The notes: generated from the letters alone by a model not told the origin. A DNA stretch of 64,000 nucleotides from Flavobacterium psychrolimnae (GCF_003312425.1 NZ_QNUX01000004.1:124001-188000); one strand, 5' to 3'; numbered from the stretch's first letter, positions 38,948-48,207 are shown. Numbers and translations are program-made.

Positions 38948-39292
38948 TTACAAATCGAAATCTTTTTTGATTTCTTTGATAGCGTCGTTAACTTGGTTTT
39001 TTACGCTCTTAAAAGTTTCTTTGATGTCTTTCTTTTTACCTTCGGCTTTGGTCCATGCTTCGACTTGAAGAATCTCTTCAAAAGCCACATTTAATCCCAT
39101 TAAATCAAGCGTTGGTTTTATCTTATGTGCATAAGCATAAGCATGCTTGTGGTCTTTCTTTTTTATTCCTTCTTTGATTTGCAGCAAATCATCTGGAACT
39201 TCGGTAACGAATAAAGTCAGAATTTCATTTACAAATTCCGGATCGTTGTCTGAAAGTGCGTACACTTTTGAAAGGTTGTAATTTATAGCCAT
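38948..39292 (-). CDS. Hpt (histidine phosphotransfer) domain protein
   Basis: 114 residues, all one Hpt helical bundle. YAYAHKIKPTLDLMGL carries the phospho-accepting His56 in an HxxKPT setting. It would shuttle phosphate between a hybrid kinase and a response regulator. Its start overlaps the stop of the FAH-family gene (shared base 39292). A hybrid kinase lies at 11184, but no link is shown by position. Confidence 0.85.
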   Translation of the reverse strand: MAINYNLSKVYALSDNDPEFVNEILTLFVTEVPDDLLQIKEGIKKKDHKHAYAYAHKIKPTLDLMGLNVAFEEILQVEAWTKAEGKKKDIKETFKSVKNQVNDAIKEIKKDFDL

Positions 39293-39903
39293 TATTTTAC
39301 TTGTATTCTAAATAGTTGTTGTCCTTCTAAAAATCCTTCTAAAACGTCATCCGGCTTTACCGCAGCGACACCTTCTGGGGTTCCGGTAAAAATAATATCG
39401 CCAATTTTTAACGTAAAAAACTGAGAAACATACGAAATAAGCTCGTCAATTTTCCACAGCATAAAACTAGAATTACTTATTTGAACCGTCTTATTATTGT
39501 TGGTTAATTCAAAAGTAATATTTTCTAGTGAACTAAATTGATTTTTTGGCAAAAATTCACCTATAACCGCCGAGCCGTCAAATGCTTTTGCTTTTTCCCA
39601 AGGCAGCCCTTTTGCTTTTAATTTATCTTGTAAATCACGAGCGGTAAAATCGATTCCGACACTAATTTCGTCATAATATTTATGCGCAAATTTAGGCTCA
39701 ATGTATTTACCCACTTTGCTTATCTTGACAATAATCTCAATTTCGTGGTGTACATCTTCCGAGAATTCCGGGATTACAAACGGATGTTGTTTCAACAATA
39801 CAGCCGAATCCGGTTTCATGAAAACCACAGGTTCCGTTGGTCTTTCGTTATGCAATTCCTCTATGTGATTGGTATAATTTCTACCGATGCAGATTATTTT
39901 CAT
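39292..39903 (-). CDS. Fumarylacetoacetate hydrolase-family protein
   Basis: 203 residues, the short FAHD1-like form. Begins KIICIGRNYTNHIEELHNER; metal-binding acidic residues appear in VHHEIEIIVKI and SVGIDFTARDLQDKLKAKGL; TGTPEGVAAVKPDD is the usual end region. Members hydrolyse acylpyruvates or decarboxylate oxaloacetate, or act on catechol-cleavage products; which applies here is unknown. Translationally coupled to the Hpt gene. Confidence 0.88.
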   Translation of the reverse strand: MKIICIGRNYTNHIEELHNERPTEPVVFMKPDSAVLLKQHPFVIPEFSEDVHHEIEIIVKISKVGKYIEPKFAHKYYDEISVGIDFTARDLQDKLKAKGLPWEKAKAFDGSAVIGEFLPKNQFSSLENITFELTNNNKTVQISNSSFMLWKIDELISYVSQFFTLKIGDIIFTGTPEGVAAVKPDDVLEGFLEGQQLFRIQVK

Positions 39904-39946
39904 TTCTTAATTAATTCAAAAATTTAATGATTGAAAGATTCAAAAA

Positions 39947-40723
39947 TTAGCTTAATTTATTATTCAGCTTTCGAAGTTTAATGGCCGTCAAAACTTTCTT
40001 GGTATACAACGGAAAATCAGCGTTTTGAATCCAACTGAAATAACCAGGTTCTGTTTCCAGAATTTTGTCCACCTTCACTCCTTTATGCTTTCCAAAAGTA
40101 AAAATTTCTTCATTGTCTTTGTCAAAAGCAATCATTCCTGCAAAATCAGCTATTTTTTTTCGAGTTGTAAACTCTGATAATGATTTCATGTCGTTTTCCA
40201 GTTCCGGATAACGGTCCAGTTGCGCTTTCAAAATTTCATAAGTCGCCATCGTATCAGCTTCTGCAGAATGTGCATTTTCAAGCGTTTTTCCGCAGTAAAA
40301 CTTATGTGCCGCGCTTAAAGTTCGCTCTTCCATTTTATGAAAAACAGTTTGCACATCAACTGAAACTCTGTTTTTCATATCAAAATCTACGCCGGCACGT
40401 AACATTTCTTCGGCCAATAACGGAATATCAAAACGATCCGAATTAAATCCAGCCAAATCACTGTCCTTAATCATATTGTAAACTTGCGTCGCTAATTCAT
40501 TAAAAGTAGGTTCATTTGCTACTTTTTCATCGGTTATGCCATGAACAGCAGTAGTTTGAGCGGGAATTGGAATCGTAGGATTCACCAACCAGGTTTTGCT
40601 TTCTTTGTTTCCGTTTGGAAAAACTTTGAATATTGAGATTTCTACAATTCTATCTTTACCGATGTCAATTCCTGTGGTTTCAAGATCGAAAAAGCAAATT
40701 GGTTTATTGAGTTTAAGTTCCAT
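39947..40723 (-). CDS. 3'-5' exonuclease, DnaQ/epsilon-like (DEDDh)
   Basis: 258 residues. Exo I: CFFDLETTGIDIGKDRIVEI (Asp13, Glu15); Exo II: LAGFNSDRFDIPLLAEEM; Exo III: NAHSAEADTMATYEILKA with the His and final Asp. After residue 175 a C-terminal extension (FTFGKHKGVKVDKILETEPG, then YFSWIQNADFP) follows, which is common in this group. Likely repair or proofreading nuclease for DNA or RNA. Same strand as FAH and Hpt genes. Confidence 0.9.
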   Translation of the reverse strand: MELKLNKPICFFDLETTGIDIGKDRIVEISIFKVFPNGNKESKTWLVNPTIPIPAQTTAVHGITDEKVANEPTFNELATQVYNMIKDSDLAGFNSDRFDIPLLAEEMLRAGVDFDMKNRVSVDVQTVFHKMEERTLSAAHKFYCGKTLENAHSAEADTMATYEILKAQLDRYPELENDMKSLSEFTTRKKIADFAGMIAFDKDNEEIFTFGKHKGVKVDKILETEPGYFSWIQNADFPLYTKKVLTAIKLRKLNNKLS

Positions 40724-40814
40724 TTTTATATTTTGTGTGGATACAAATATAGAAATTTGGGTTTAATTTCGTTTAAAGTTCAACGTTTAAAGTTCCATAA
40801 AACCTCAAAAAAAG

Positions 40815-40849
40815 AAAACCCGATTGATTTTTGAAAATCAATCGGGTTT
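40815..40849 (-). terminator. Terminator of the E2 gene
   Basis: Stem AAACCCGATTGATTTT / AAAATCAATCGGGTTT; on the minus strand followed by TCTTTTTTTGAGG. Close to perfect over 15 bp. Confidence 0.88.
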
Positions 40850-40868
40850 ATATTGTAATTATATAATT

Positions 40869-42170
40869 TTAAACATCTCTGTTTACATCAAAAGCTTCTA
40901 AGTATTCAGCGACTCTTTTTACAAAACTGCCTCCTAACGCGCCATCAACAACTCTATGGTCATAGCTGTGCGACAAGAACATTTTCTGACGAATCCCAAT
41001 AAAATCTCCTTCTGGAGTTTCAATTACGGCCGGCATTTTACGGATTGCTCCAAGGGCTAAAATTCCCACTTGCGGCTGATTTAAAATTGGCGTACCAAAA
41101 ACACTTCCAAAAGTCCCTACATTGGTAACCGTATAGGTTCCGCCTTGCGTGTCATCCGGTTTTAGTTTCCCCGCTTTTGCGCGACCACCTAAATCGTTTA
41201 CCGCTTTGGCCATTCCTACTAAATTCAATTGATCCGCGTTTTTAATAACGGGAACAATCAAATTTCCATTTGGTAACGAAGCCGCCATTCCAAGGTTGAT
41301 ATTTTTCTTTTTGATTATATAATCCCCATCAACAGAAATGTTCATTCCAGGATAATCTTTCAGCGCTTTCGCAACCGCTTCCATGAAAATTGGCGTATAC
41401 GTCAATTTTTCACCTTCTCTTTTTTCGAAAGTATTTTTATTTTTCTCTCTCCATTTCACAATATTCGTCACATCGACTTCAATAAATGATTGTACGTGAG
41501 CCGAAGTTTGTACTGAAGCGACCATGTAACCCGCAATTAGCTTGCGCATTCTATCCATTTCAATAATTTCATCACCACCACTTACAGATACCGGAGCCGC
41601 TTTTTGTACAACTGGAGCTGCCACTGGTTTTTGAACTGCTGCCACCGGAGCCGCAACTACAGGTTGGCTTGCTCTATTTTTTACGTAGTCTAAAATATCA
41701 TTTTTAGTTACTCTTCCTTCTTTTCCTGTTCCTGAAATTGATGCTAATTCAGCTACAGAAACTCCTTCTTCTTTAGCAATATTTTTAACTAAAGGCGATA
41801 AAAATTTTTCAGAATCAGAGAAATCTACCGGAGCCGCAACACTTTCTTTGGCAGCATCCACTGTTTTTACCACTTCAGCAATAACCTCAGGAGCAACTGC
41901 TTCTTTTACAATTGACACCAATTCTCCACCTTCAGTTTCAATAATTGCGATGGTCTGACCAACCTGAACCAAATCATCTTTACTGAACAATTGTTCCACT
42001 AAAATCCCCGAAACTTCACTTGGCACTTCACTGTCTACTTTATCAGTAGCAATTTCAAGTACGGCTTCGTCCGCTTCAATTTTGTCTCCAACTTCTTTTA
42101 ACCAGTTTGTAATGGTTGCTTCCGCAACGCTTTCTCCCATTTTTGGAAGTTTTAATTCAAATCTTGCCAT
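40869..42170 (-). CDS. 2-oxo acid dehydrogenase E2 (dihydrolipoamide acyltransferase)
   Basis: Core acyltransferase of a 2-oxo acid dehydrogenase complex. 433 residues: one lipoyl domain with LEIATDKVDSEVPSEVSG (Lys44 lipoylated), an Ala/Val/Pro linker, a peripheral-subunit-binding domain (SPLVKNIAKEEGVSVAELAS, then GRVTKNDILDYV), a second Ala/Pro linker, and the catalytic domain with QTSAHVQSFIEVDVTNIV and the final SHSYDHRVVDGALGG (catalytic His, Asp). The single lipoyl domain fits a branched-chain or 2-oxoglutarate type; substrate not decided. No E1 or E3 gene is adjacent. Confidence 0.9.
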   Translation of the reverse strand: MARFELKLPKMGESVAEATITNWLKEVGDKIEADEAVLEIATDKVDSEVPSEVSGILVEQLFSKDDLVQVGQTIAIIETEGGELVSIVKEAVAPEVIAEVVKTVDAAKESVAAPVDFSDSEKFLSPLVKNIAKEEGVSVAELASISGTGKEGRVTKNDILDYVKNRASQPVVAAPVAAVQKPVAAPVVQKAAPVSVSGGDEIIEMDRMRKLIAGYMVASVQTSAHVQSFIEVDVTNIVKWREKNKNTFEKREGEKLTYTPIFMEAVAKALKDYPGMNISVDGDYIIKKKNINLGMAASLPNGNLIVPVIKNADQLNLVGMAKAVNDLGGRAKAGKLKPDDTQGGTYTVTNVGTFGSVFGTPILNQPQVGILALGAIRKMPAVIETPEGDFIGIRQKMFLSHSYDHRVVDGALGGSFVKRVAEYLEAFDVNRDV

Positions 42171-42254
42171 ATTGTTAACCTAAAAGGTGATATTGATTTT
42201 CAGTTTGCGAAATTACTAAATATTTCAAATATAAATTACATTAAATGTAATTTT

Positions 42255-43418
42255 TTACTCTATTTTTATAATCTCACCTCTCTCGTTACTATTGTTACTT
42301 CCTATTAAAAAATTAGCGGTTTTAGGTATAATTTTAAAGGTAATCCCTTTATTCCTTGACGATTCGAGAATTGCGATACATTCTTGAAAAGAAATGAATT
42401 CGTTATCTAAAATAATTTCCACTGCTTTTTTGTTTTTAACAGAAGACGAAATTACCATTTTTTCTGTTTTTAAATCGTGAAACCGGACTTTATTTTGCAA
42501 AACAAGACGCAGTTTTTCTGCTAATTTTTCGTTCGTCGAGTACAGCAGATATGATTTTGGAACTGTTTTTATTACAGATTTCCCTTGAAACATTTTTACC
42601 AAAGAAAAAAACACGATTCCAGCCTTCATAAAAATCGAGAATAACGCGGAAACACGAAAATGCTTTTTGTAAAAGAAATTCATTGCTTCCTGAAACCGCT
42701 TCATATACGTTTCGTCCTTAACGGTACTTTCTCCTTTATAGTGAATTACGGTCGTTTCATGGAAATAAAAATTGGATTTTCCTTTTTGCAAAATGCGATA
42801 TGACAAATCGATATCATCGGAATACATGAAACAATCTTCGTCAAATCCGCCAACTTCAAGATACAAATCCCTTTTTAAGAACATAAAAGCACCAACGAGA
42901 ATGTCTACTTTTCCAGTTTGATTTTCGTTTAAATGCTGCGCATAATATTTACCGAATATTCTAAATTTTGGAACTATTTTATACAAACCCGTAACCTTTG
43001 TAAATGCGACCCAAGGCGTTGGAATACCACGTTTGCTTTCTGGTAGAAAATTCCCGGCTCCATCAATGAGTTTACAACCCAAGACCCCTAAATCCGATTG
43101 TTTTTGGGCGAAAGCCAATACTTTTGTAAACGTATCTTCGGCGACAACCGTATCTGGATTCAGAATGCAAATATATTCTCCTTGCGCTTGGGCTACGCCA
43201 ATGTTATTCCCTTTTGGGAAACCTAAATTTTCATTGTTTTGAATGAGTTTGACGTTTGGAAAACGTTGCTTCATCATGGCACAACTGTAGTCAGAAGAAT
43301 TATTATCAATTACAATTATTTCTCCGTCAATGGTTTTTAAAGCGTTTTCAACACTTAAAACACATTGCTCCAGAAAATAGCGAACGTTGTAATTGAGAAT
43401 GATGACAGATAATTGCAA
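42255..43418 (-). CDS. Family 2 glycosyltransferase with C-terminal extension
   Basis: 387 residues. GT-A fold: QLSVIILNYNVRYFLEQCVL, IIVIDNNSSDYS, NENLGFPKGNNIGVAQAQGE, YICILNPDTVVAED (metal site), GAFMFLKRDLYLEVGGFDED and CFMYSDDIDLSYRI. A C-terminal part of about 120 residues after a hydrophobic segment is less familiar. Likely transfers a sugar such as rhamnose to a cell-surface polymer. The only usable start is TTG at 43418, three bases after the toxin stop, so expression seems tied to the toxin-antitoxin genes. Confidence 0.87.
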   Translation of the reverse strand: MQLSVIILNYNVRYFLEQCVLSVENALKTIDGEIIVIDNNSSDYSCAMMKQRFPNVKLIQNNENLGFPKGNNIGVAQAQGEYICILNPDTVVAEDTFTKVLAFAQKQSDLGVLGCKLIDGAGNFLPESKRGIPTPWVAFTKVTGLYKIVPKFRIFGKYYAQHLNENQTGKVDILVGAFMFLKRDLYLEVGGFDEDCFMYSDDIDLSYRILQKGKSNFYFHETTVIHYKGESTVKDETYMKRFQEAMNFFYKKHFRVSALFSIFMKAGIVFFSLVKMFQGKSVIKTVPKSYLLYSTNEKLAEKLRLVLQNKVRFHDLKTEKMVISSSVKNKKAVEIILDNEFISFQECIAILESSRNKGITFKIIPKTANFLIGSNNSNERGEIIKIE

Positions 43419-43421
43419 AGC

Positions 43422-43712
43422 TTATTTTTTTAATTTTTTGGGATTTTGTTTCGTATTGAAAACTCTTAAAATCACAATACTTTCTTTCTCTATTGAGTAA
43501 ACAATTTTAAAACTCCAAATGGCTGCAAATCTAACTTTTTCTATATTAATTATTGGTTCAACCGGAAATTTATAGGGAAAATTCGGCAGAGAATTTGCCA
43601 AATCATAAATTTCATTAAATACTAAAATAGCATTTTGAGGACTTTCTTTTTTAATGTACTTATAAATAGCTTCTAATTCATTTGATGCTTTTTTATTCCA
43701 AAGAACCTTCAT
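43422..43712 (-). CDS. RelE/ParE-family toxin
   Basis: 96 residues with the compact RelE/ParE fold: KVLWNKKASNELEAIYKYIK, FNEIYDLANSLPNFPYKFP, then VRFAAIWSFKIVYSIEKESI and VILRVFNTKQNP. Lys/Arg-rich C-terminus. Its ATG overlaps the antitoxin stop by four bases, the usual coupling. Whether it cuts mRNA on the ribosome (RelE) or poisons gyrase (ParE) cannot be told. Confidence 0.85.
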   Translation of the reverse strand: MKVLWNKKASNELEAIYKYIKKESPQNAILVFNEIYDLANSLPNFPYKFPVEPIINIEKVRFAAIWSFKIVYSIEKESIVILRVFNTKQNPKKLKK

Positions 43713-43954
43713 TGACCTAGAATTTTTTTTCTGACTTCTTCACTTGAGTAGGTTTCTAAATTCCCTTCGCTCAATTGATGCAGAGCCTCATGAATATCTT
43801 TAGCATATTCTTTTTCAGAAATAGGATTTCCTTCTGCGTCATAACCAATAACGTTCTCTTCATCAAGAAGTTTTGCTATTTTGCTAAGAATCTTATTGTC
43901 ATTAATATTTAAGATTCTTTGTGTGATATTGATTTTTAAAGTCTCCGTTTTCAT
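43709..43954 (-). CDS. Antitoxin of a RelE/ParE-type pair
   Basis: 81 residues, acidic at the C-terminal side. N-terminal KTETLKINITQRILNINDN may form the DNA-binding part; the rest (IHEALHQLSEGNLETYSSEE) is helical, as expected of a toxin-neutralising tail. Directly upstream of and overlapping the toxin gene. Such antitoxins usually repress their own operon. Confidence 0.78.
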   Translation of the reverse strand: MKTETLKINITQRILNINDNKILSKIAKLLDEENVIGYDAEGNPISEKEYAKDIHEALHQLSEGNLETYSSEEVRKKILGQ

Positions 43955-44248
43955 AATACAAATTTTTCAACCACTCAAATATACGTTTTTTTCAGAATAT
44001 TAAAAACACAAACACTTCCTACACCTTAGCCTCAATTACCTCAGTAAACTTATGTTTTCATGCGTGCTGAGTCAACTTAGTTTACCGTAAAAATACTTTG
44101 AGAAGAACTAACAAAGATCACAAACGAAAGCGCAAACGCAATCGGCAAATAAAGGTAACTCGAACTCTCATAACAATTTAAATTCTGATTTTTACGTTAA
44201 GAATTCAGTACTTTTGCCGACTAATCACGAATCCCAAGAAATAATTCA
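43955..44248. other. Gap between divergent antitoxin and secreted-protein genes
   Basis: 294 bp with no supported gene. It contains TACTTTTG at 44209-44216, an exact -7 box that fits the gene starting at 44249; no good -33 TTG is visible. Confidence 0.5.
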
Positions 44249-45214
44249 TTGAAAAAGATATTCTTATTAGTCCTCTTGTTTACCATTTGTACTTCACAAG
44301 CTCAAATTTCAGGTTGCACCGATCCACTTTCTAAAAATTACAATCCTGCCGCAACTATTAATGACGGAAGTTGTGCGTATGTTTCGGTAAAAATAAAACC
44401 AAAATATTCCGTTAAGCTGAATGCGCTTTTAAAAGAAACGTCCAGCTTAATACATAGTGATTCGCTGTTATGGACTAGTAATGACAATACGGAAACGGTT
44501 CTTTATGGCATGAATGCAAAAGGTGTCATTCAAAATAAAATCCAGCTAAAAAATGTCACCAATACCGACTGGGAGGAAATTTCGCAAGACAACGACTATT
44601 TTTATATTGGCGATTTTGGAAACAATCGTACTGGAAACAGGAAAGATTTGCAGATTTTAAGAATTGAAAAAAAATCGCTTAACACAGAGAAACAAAAAAT
44701 TGATACCCTTTCGTTTTCGTATTCCAATCAAAAGGATTTCAAGAACAATAAAGTGAATGCAACGAATTTTGATTGTGAGGCATTTATTGTTTCGGGAGAA
44801 AATATTTACTTGTTTACAAAACAATGGAAAGAGAGAAAAACCAGCGTATATCAAATTCCGAAGATCCCCGGAAAACATATTGCTCAACTCAAAGAATCCT
44901 ACAACGTGGATGGATTAGTAACCTCAGCAACGTTTCTACCCGGAAAAAAGCTGCTAGTTTTGGCTGCCTACAGCAGGTTTTTATCACCTTTTATGTATCT
45001 GTTTTACGATTATAGTGGTTCCGTTTTCTTTTCTGGAAATAAGAGAAAAATCAATATTTCCATGCCTTTGCATCAGGTGGAAGGCATCACTACTCAGGAT
45101 GGACTTCACTATTATTTAACCAATGAAAATTTCTCCAGAAAACCAATTATTACGGTCTCCCAAAAGTTGCATCACTTTGATTTAAGTGCGTTTCTAGGTA
45201 ATTATCTGAAATAA
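44249..45214 (+). CDS. Secreted hypothetical protein with Cys-Thr-Asp motif N-terminus
   Basis: 321 residues; starts with TTG at 44249, which gives the signal peptide KKIFLLVLLFTICTSQAQ. Residues about 22-44 read SGCTDPLSKNYNPAATINDG and then SCAY, a short motif common in secreted Bacteroidetes proteins. The rest looks like a beta-propeller (WTSNDNTETVLYGMNAKG, DWEEISQDNDYFYIGDFGNN, VEGITTQDGLHYYLTNENF). No enzyme motif. The upstream promoter box at 44209 supports this start. No sorting domain is present at the C-terminus. Confidence 0.72.
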   Translation: MKKIFLLVLLFTICTSQAQISGCTDPLSKNYNPAATINDGSCAYVSVKIKPKYSVKLNALLKETSSLIHSDSLLWTSNDNTETVLYGMNAKGVIQNKIQLKNVTNTDWEEISQDNDYFYIGDFGNNRTGNRKDLQILRIEKKSLNTEKQKIDTLSFSYSNQKDFKNNKVNATNFDCEAFIVSGENIYLFTKQWKERKTSVYQIPKIPGKHIAQLKESYNVDGLVTSATFLPGKKLLVLAAYSRFLSPFMYLFYDYSGSVFFSGNKRKINISMPLHQVEGITTQDGLHYYLTNENFSRKPIITVSQKLHHFDLSAFLGNYLK

Positions 45215-45249
45215 AAATTGTTAATGATACCTTAGATTCAACTAAACTA

Positions 45250-45281
45250 TTGGCAAATCGGTATTTAATAGCTTACTTTTG
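45250..45281 (+). promoter_or_regulatory. Promoter of the ABC-F gene
   Basis: TTG (45250-45252), 21-bp spacer, TACTTTTG (45274-45281, exact). The TTG of the longest frame is itself the -33 element, so translation must start later, at GTG 45298. Confidence 0.6.
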
Positions 45282-45297
45282 CAAAAAATTTAGCCTT

Positions 45298-47160
45298 GTG
45301 AATTACCTTTCTGTAGAAAATATCTCGAAATCTTTTGGTGAACGTACGTTGTTTAAAGACATCTCGTTTGGAATTAATAAAGATCAAAAAATTGCCTTCA
45401 TAGCCAAAAATGGTTCTGGAAAAACGACTATTATGAGTATCATTAATGGTCTTGAAGAATCGGATACCGGACAAGTTGTATTGAGAAAAGGCATCAAAAT
45501 GGCTTTCCTTTCGCAAAATAATAACTTGAAGGAGGAGTTAACGATTGAAGAAAGCATTTTCGCGTCGGATAATGAAACGCTGAAAGTGATTGAAGCCTAT
45601 GAAAAAGCATTAGAAAATCCGGAAGACGAAGAAGCCTACCAAAAAGCTTTTGACGGAATGGATCAGCACAATGCATGGGATTTTGAAACGCAGTATAAGC
45701 AAATTTTATTCAAACTGAAATTGGAAAATTTCAAATTGAAAGTGAAAAATCTTTCAGGTGGACAGAAAAAAAGATTGTCACTTGCTATCATTTTGATTAA
45801 TCGTCCTGATTTATTAATTCTGGATGAACCTACGAATCATTTGGATTTAGAGATGATTGAATGGCTGGAAAGCTATTTTGCTAAAGAAAATATTACGTTG
45901 TTTATGGTGACGCACGACCGTTTCTTCTTGGAGCGTGTTTGTAATGAAATCATCGAACTGGACAACGGAAAATTATACCAATACAAAGGAAATTACTCCT
46001 ATTATTTAGAGAAAAAAGAGGAACGCATCGCATCCGAAAATTCGAGTGTGGATAAAGCACAGAATCTTTTTGTGAAAGAACTGGAATGGATGCGCCGTCA
46101 GCCGAAAGCTAGAACGACCAAATCGAAATCGCGTCAGGATGATTTTTATGAAATCAAGGAAAAAGCACAAAGTCGCCGTCGCGAAAATAAAGTAGAGCTT
46201 GAAATTAATATGGAACGCATGGGAAGCAAGATTATCGAGCTTCACAAAATTTCCAAGAAATTCAAGGATCATGTGATCATGGATAATTTCAGTTTTGATT
46301 TTCAACGTGGTGAACGTATTGGAATCATTGGAAAAAACGGAACAGGAAAATCGACTTTCTTGAATTTATTGACCGGAACTTTGCCACTTGATGGTGGAAA
46401 AGTAGTGATTGGTGAAACAATAAAAGTGGGTTACTACACACAAAGCGGAATCAACCCAAAACCGGGTCAGCGCGTAATTGATGTAATTAAGGAATACGGA
46501 GAATTCATTCCGTTGATGAAAGGAAAATTGATTTCGGCTTCGCAATTGTTAGAGCGTTTCTTATTTGATTCTAAAAAACAATATGATTTTGTGGACCGAT
46601 TGAGTGGTGGAGAATTGAAACGTTTGTACTTGTGTACCGTTTTGATTCAGAATCCGAATTTCTTGATTCTGGATGAGCCAACCAATGATTTAGATATTGT
46701 AACGCTTAATGTTTTAGAAAGCTTCCTTTTGGATTATCCGGGTTGCCTTTTAGTGGTTTCTCACGACAGGTATTTTATGGATAAAATTGTGGATCACTTA
46801 TTTATTTTTAGAGGTGATGGTGTGGTGGAAGATTTCCCTGGAAACTATTCTGATTTTAGAGCTTACGAAGACAGTACTGATGTGGCTCAAAAAGAAGAAA
46901 ACAAAGCGGAAAAGAAAGACTGGAAACAAAACAATCCAACTGGAAACCTGACGTTCAACGAGCAAAAAGAATTCCAGAAAACAGAACGAGAAATCAAGGA
47001 TTTAGAGATTCAGAAAGTAGCTATTGAGCAATTATTCTCAGATGGGAAAATTGCAGAGGCTGACATTGAAAAGAAAGCTAACGAACTGAGAAACATCATC
47101 AATAAAATTGAAGAGAAAGAAGAACGCTGGTTTGAGCTTTCAGCAAAGATAGAAGGATAG
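45298..47160 (+). CDS. ABC-F family ATPase (Uup/EttA-like)
   Basis: 620 residues with two ATP-binding domains and no membrane segment, so a ribosome- or DNA-linked ATPase rather than a transporter. Domain 1: AKNGSGKTTIMSIING, LSGGQKKRLSLA, LILDEPTNHLDLEMIEWLE. Linker about 240-310 with LEWMRRQPKARTTKSKSRQ. Domain 2: GKNGTGKSTFLNLLTG, LSGGELKRLYLC, LILDEPTNDLD. A C-terminal coiled coil (about 545-620) as in Uup. GTG start at 45298 gives NYLSVENISKSFGERTLF; the earlier TTG falls in the promoter. Confidence 0.92.
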   Translation: MNYLSVENISKSFGERTLFKDISFGINKDQKIAFIAKNGSGKTTIMSIINGLEESDTGQVVLRKGIKMAFLSQNNNLKEELTIEESIFASDNETLKVIEAYEKALENPEDEEAYQKAFDGMDQHNAWDFETQYKQILFKLKLENFKLKVKNLSGGQKKRLSLAIILINRPDLLILDEPTNHLDLEMIEWLESYFAKENITLFMVTHDRFFLERVCNEIIELDNGKLYQYKGNYSYYLEKKEERIASENSSVDKAQNLFVKELEWMRRQPKARTTKSKSRQDDFYEIKEKAQSRRRENKVELEINMERMGSKIIELHKISKKFKDHVIMDNFSFDFQRGERIGIIGKNGTGKSTFLNLLTGTLPLDGGKVVIGETIKVGYYTQSGINPKPGQRVIDVIKEYGEFIPLMKGKLISASQLLERFLFDSKKQYDFVDRLSGGELKRLYLCTVLIQNPNFLILDEPTNDLDIVTLNVLESFLLDYPGCLLVVSHDRYFMDKIVDHLFIFRGDGVVEDFPGNYSDFRAYEDSTDVAQKEENKAEKKDWKQNNPTGNLTFNEQKEFQKTEREIKDLEIQKVAIEQLFSDGKIAEADIEKKANELRNIINKIEEKEERWFELSAKIEG

Positions 47161-47222
47161 AATTAGTATTCAGTGTTCAGTCGCAGTTTGCAGTAACAAA
47201 CATTAATAATATTCAGGATTAG

Positions 47223-47258
47223 ACCCACAACAAAATTTTGATTTTGTTGTGGGTTTAT
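47223..47258 (+). terminator. Terminator after the ABC-F gene
   Basis: ACCCACAACAAAAT / ATTTTGTTGTGGGT around TTG, then TTATTTTTG. A related CCACAACAAAA hairpin ends the next cluster at 48290. Confidence 0.88.
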
Positions 47259-47332
47259 TTTTGTAACTTAAACGATTGAAAGTTTCACTTTCGGATTATG
47301 CACAACCAAATTAATATATAAAACTGCAAATT

Positions 47333-47623
47333 ATGATTATGGAAAACAAAAGAGGTATTGGCATCATTCTCACAGTAGTTTTTTTATTGCTAATCCCTTT
47401 AGTAGCAATACAGTTCACAAATGAAGTAAACTGGACCCTGTCCGATTTTGTGGTTGCTGCTGTCTTATTGCTCGGCACTGGCCTTGTCTGTGAGTTTGTC
47501 ATGAGAAAGATAAAAAAAACCAATCATCGAATAATTCTTTGTGGAGTTATTATGGTAGCGCTTCTCCTTATTTGGATAGAACTTGCAGTCGGCCTTTTCG
47601 GGACAGAGTTCGCCGGATTGTAG
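47333..47623 (+). CDS. Small three-helix membrane protein
   Basis: 96 residues with hydrophobic segments at about 10-25, 39-56 and 68-90 and a KRG/KIKK charge pattern. Not assigned to a family. A second ATG (47339) six bases on would serve equally well. Followed after 30 bp by one half of a diverged direct repeat, then a lipoprotein gene. Confidence 0.6.
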   Translation: MIMENKRGIGIILTVVFLLLIPLVAIQFTNEVNWTLSDFVVAAVLLLGTGLVCEFVMRKIKKTNHRIILCGVIMVALLLIWIELAVGLFGTEFAGL

Positions 47624-47652
47624 ACTCTAAACCGTGATTGCGCATTTATAAT

Positions 47653-47722
47653 CCCGCTCTTCGAAGTATACAATAATTCTTGATATGCTACTCAAACTTC
47701 TCTGACTTTGCGCCCATAACAA
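47653..47722 (+). repeat. Diverged direct repeat, left copy
   Basis: Starts CCCGCTCTT and ends CTCTGACTTTGCGCCC. About two thirds of its bases match 48208-48278 in the same order. The two copies flank the lipoprotein gene at 47749. Confidence 0.5.
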
Positions 47723-47748
47723 TGAGCAAAAAAATAAAAAATATAATT

Positions 47749-48201
47749 ATGAAATGGACAATTTTATTATCGATAATATTATTATTCGCATGCAATAAGA
47801 AGGAAAATCAGCGCACTACTATTGTGAATGACACTTTAGTAACGATTCCTGAAGCGACCAAAATAGTAAAGGCTGAAAAGCCAGAAATTCTTTTGCCTAA
47901 GCAATATTCTAATACACGTTTCAAAGAAGTAACTGTGGAACGTATAGACGAAAATAAATTTCGAGTACGCGGAAAAGGGCAAATCTTTGAGGCAAATTTC
48001 AACTGGATTATTGAAGACGGACACGACGAATTAAAGACGGGCTTTCAGACAACTGATGCGGGAGCGCCCGACTGGGGCAACTTTGACTTTACAATTACTG
48101 TTGAGAAAAAAAGAGAGAATTCTAAATTAACCCTTGTTTTATTTGAATCAAGCGCTAAAGATGGTAGCCGTCAACATGAACTACCAATTGTTCTATTTTA
48201 A
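47749..48201 (+). CDS. Small lipoprotein
   Basis: 150 residues from ATG 47749, with KWTILLSIILLFAC as signal and lipobox. Mature part: KKENQRTTIVNDTLVTIPEA, RFKEVTVERIDENKFRVRGK, and an Ig-like strand pattern ending RQHELPIVLF, which resembles the Gmad2-type immunoglobulin-like module. ATG 47722 in the same frame would add nine residues; 47680 would add 23 hydrophilic ones and lies in the repeat. An A-rich leader favours 47749. Confidence 0.65.
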   Translation: MKWTILLSIILLFACNKKENQRTTIVNDTLVTIPEATKIVKAEKPEILLPKQYSNTRFKEVTVERIDENKFRVRGKGQIFEANFNWIIEDGHDELKTGFQTTDAGAPDWGNFDFTITVEKKRENSKLTLVLFESSAKDGSRQHELPIVLF

Positions 48202-48207
48202 GTTTAG

